Source: Bacteroidales bacterium
GTDB taxonomy: Bacteria; Bacteroidota; Bacteroidia; Bacteroidales; UBA1715
NCBI GenBank assembly: GCA_031262005.1
Contig: JAISIO010000056.1
Coordinates: 1-5,016, forward strand
DNA length: 5,016 nucleotides
Direction of reading: 5' to 3'
In this document: positions 3,907 to 5,016 of the stretch, one piece after another
Numbering within the stretch: position 1 is the stretch's first letter
How the letters are laid out: the number at the start of each line of letters is the position of its first letter
The notes under the pieces: generated by a model
The model's database searches: none
Told to the model about the DNA's origin: nothing
The model's input: only the letters and a program-made list of their open reading frames with translations
Program-made: the position numbers and the translations under genes

Positions 3907-5016
3907 ATGGAAAATTTTATAGTATCAGCACGAAAATATCGTCCCGTTACCTTTGCTTCGGTAGTTGGGCAACATTCGATTACACAAACACTCAAAAATT
4001 CCATTGCAAATAATTATTTAGGGCAGGCATACTTATTTTGCGGTCCGCGAGGAGTGGGAAAGACTACTTGTGCGCGAATTTTTGCAAAAACAATCAATTG
4101 CATGAATCTTTCTTCCGATGTGGAAGCGTGTGATGAATGTGAATCGTGCAAGGCGTTCAACGAATCGGCATCGTTTAATATTCATGAATTAGATGCAGCA
4201 TCGAACAACTCGGTTGAGGATATTCGTACGCTGATAGACCAAGTGCGCATATCGCCGCAAATCGGCAAATACAGTATTTATATAATCGATGAGGTACACA
4301 TGCTTTCAACTGCAGCGTTCAATGCTTTTTTGAAAACCTTGGAAGAGCCGCCCAAACATGCGATTTTTATTTTAGCAACTACCGAAAAACATAAAATTCT
4401 ACCAACAATTTTATCTCGTTGTCAAATATTTGATTTTCAACGTATACGAGTTGAAGATATGGTTGAACATTTGGCATCGGTTGCTTCGCAAGAGCATATT
4501 CCTGCCGAACGAGAAGCATTGAACGTAATTGCTTTGAAAGCTGACGGTGGACTGCGTGATGCGCTTTCTATTTTTGACCAAATTGCAAGTTTTTCAAACA
4601 GAAATATAACCTATCAAAGCACTATAGATAATTTAAATGTGCTTGATTATGAGTATTTTTTCAAACTAACCGATTGTTGTTTGAAGGAAGATTATGTTAC
4701 GGCATTGCTCATTTACGACCAAATTTTAGACAAAGGTTTCGAGGGAAATAATTTTCTTTCGGGTTTGACGGCTCATTTTCGCAATGTGCTTGTGAGCAAA
4801 GACCCGCAAACAGTGCAATTACTCGAAGTGGGCGATGCTATTCGCGAACGTTATTTGCAGCAAGCGCACAATTGTACGGTTGATTTTTTGTATAAAGCAA
4901 TGAATTTTGCCGCTCAATTCGATGAAAAATATAAACAATCGAATAATAAACGTTTGCACGTAGAATTGGCATTGTTGCACATCAGCAACATTCTAAAAAA
5001 AAAAGCCCTGATGTAG
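3907..5016 (+). CDS. dnaX: DNA polymerase III clamp-loader subunit DnaX (gamma-length product)
   Basis: DnaX is the ATPase motor of the clamp loader that places the sliding clamp on DNA. I start it at ATG 3907 (MENFIVSARKYRP, the conserved N terminus). An earlier TTG start at 3862 would encode repeat and promoter DNA. The 369 residues show Walker A GPRGVGKTT (46-54), a zinc site of Cys65, Cys75, Cys78 and Cys81, Walker B IYIIDEVHML (124-133), the SRC motif with the arginine finger Arg171 (170-172), and the sensor-2 GGLRDALS (214-221). Residues from about 240 form the collar domain III. The frame ends at TAG 5014-5016, just after an A10 run and right where domain III stops. The tau-specific domains IV-V (usual full length about 550-640 residues) are missing from this frame. 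They may lie in the -1 frame beyond the window, reached by frameshifting or slippage. Confidence 0.93.
   Translation: MENFIVSARKYRPVTFASVVGQHSITQTLKNSIANNYLGQAYLFCGPRGVGKTTCARIFAKTINCMNLSSDVEACDECESCKAFNESASFNIHELDAASNNSVEDIRTLIDQVRISPQIGKYSIYIIDEVHMLSTAAFNAFLKTLEEPPKHAIFILATTEKHKILPTILSRCQIFDFQRIRVEDMVEHLASVASQEHIPAEREALNVIALKADGGLRDALSIFDQIASFSNRNITYQSTIDNLNVLDYEYFFKLTDCCLKEDYVTALLIYDQILDKGFEGNNFLSGLTAHFRNVLVSKDPQTVQLLEVGDAIRERYLQQAHNCTVDFLYKAMNFAAQFDEKYKQSNNKRLHVELALLHISNILKKKALM
4973..5016 (+). promoter_or_regulatory. Candidate gamma/tau slippage site: A10 run, early stop, upstream hairpin
   Basis: Ten A residues (4995-5004) are read in frame as the end of CTA followed by three AAA codons. 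GCC CTG ATG and the TAG stop (5014-5016) follow. A small hairpin, TGTTGC (4973-4978) with GCAACA (4985-4990) around a 6-base loop, ends four bases before the A run. Reading shifted -1 after the run gives AGC CCT GAT GTA with no stop before the window edge; shifted +1 it meets TGA at 5009-5011. This resembles the A9 slippage site of Thermus dnaX and the A-rich frameshift site of E. coli dnaX. Use of the site is inferred. Confidence 0.6.

Noticed and set aside
4936..4947. Third copy of the AATCGAATAAT motif
   Set aside because: It lies inside dnaX and encodes Gln-Ser-Asn-Asn in frame; with such A/T-rich composition a chance match is likely.

Overview
The window looks like a piece of a Bacteroidota chromosome, most likely a Bacteroidales-type anaerobe. 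The evidence is AT-rich DNA, two upstream regions with the Bacteroidota-type -7 box TAnnTTTG, A-rich leaders without Shine-Dalgarno sites, and a methylmalonyl-CoA gene set in an order familiar from this phylum. All convincing genes are on the + strand, and no gene-free stretch exceeds 300 bases. I saw no tRNA, rRNA, CRISPR array, transposase or phage gene.

Layout. Bases 1-101 encode the C-terminal tail of a protein I read as RNA polymerase beta' (rpoC), closed by a very strong intrinsic terminator (113-151). A promoter at about 203-237 then starts a probable four-gene operon: methylmalonyl-CoA epimerase (mce, 269-676), a 519-residue biotin-dependent carboxyltransferase (mmdA/pccB type, 781-2340), a 68-residue protein resembling only the soluble end of OadG (2373-2579), and a biotin carrier protein (2583-2990). 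These fit interconversion of succinyl/methylmalonyl-CoA and propionyl-CoA. Two expected partners are absent here: the sodium-pumping decarboxylase beta subunit (OadB/MmdB) and a biotin carboxylase. The operon is followed by a near-perfect 24-bp inverted repeat with a 32-base loop (3029-3108) that resembles a REP-like intergenic element. Next come a PAP2-like integral membrane protein (3150-3767) and dnaX (3907-5016), whose promoter region contains four perfect copies of the heptamer TCAATTG.

The most interesting signal is the end of dnaX. The reading frame runs through the ATPase and collar domains, then meets ten consecutive A residues (4995-5004) and a stop three codons later, exactly where the short gamma form should end. 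A -1 shift on the A run leaves the frame open to the window edge. This is the arrangement expected for programmed frameshifting or transcriptional slippage that makes gamma and tau, though a homopolymer length error cannot be excluded from the window alone.

Family assignments come from motif recognition and memory of the families. No database search was run.
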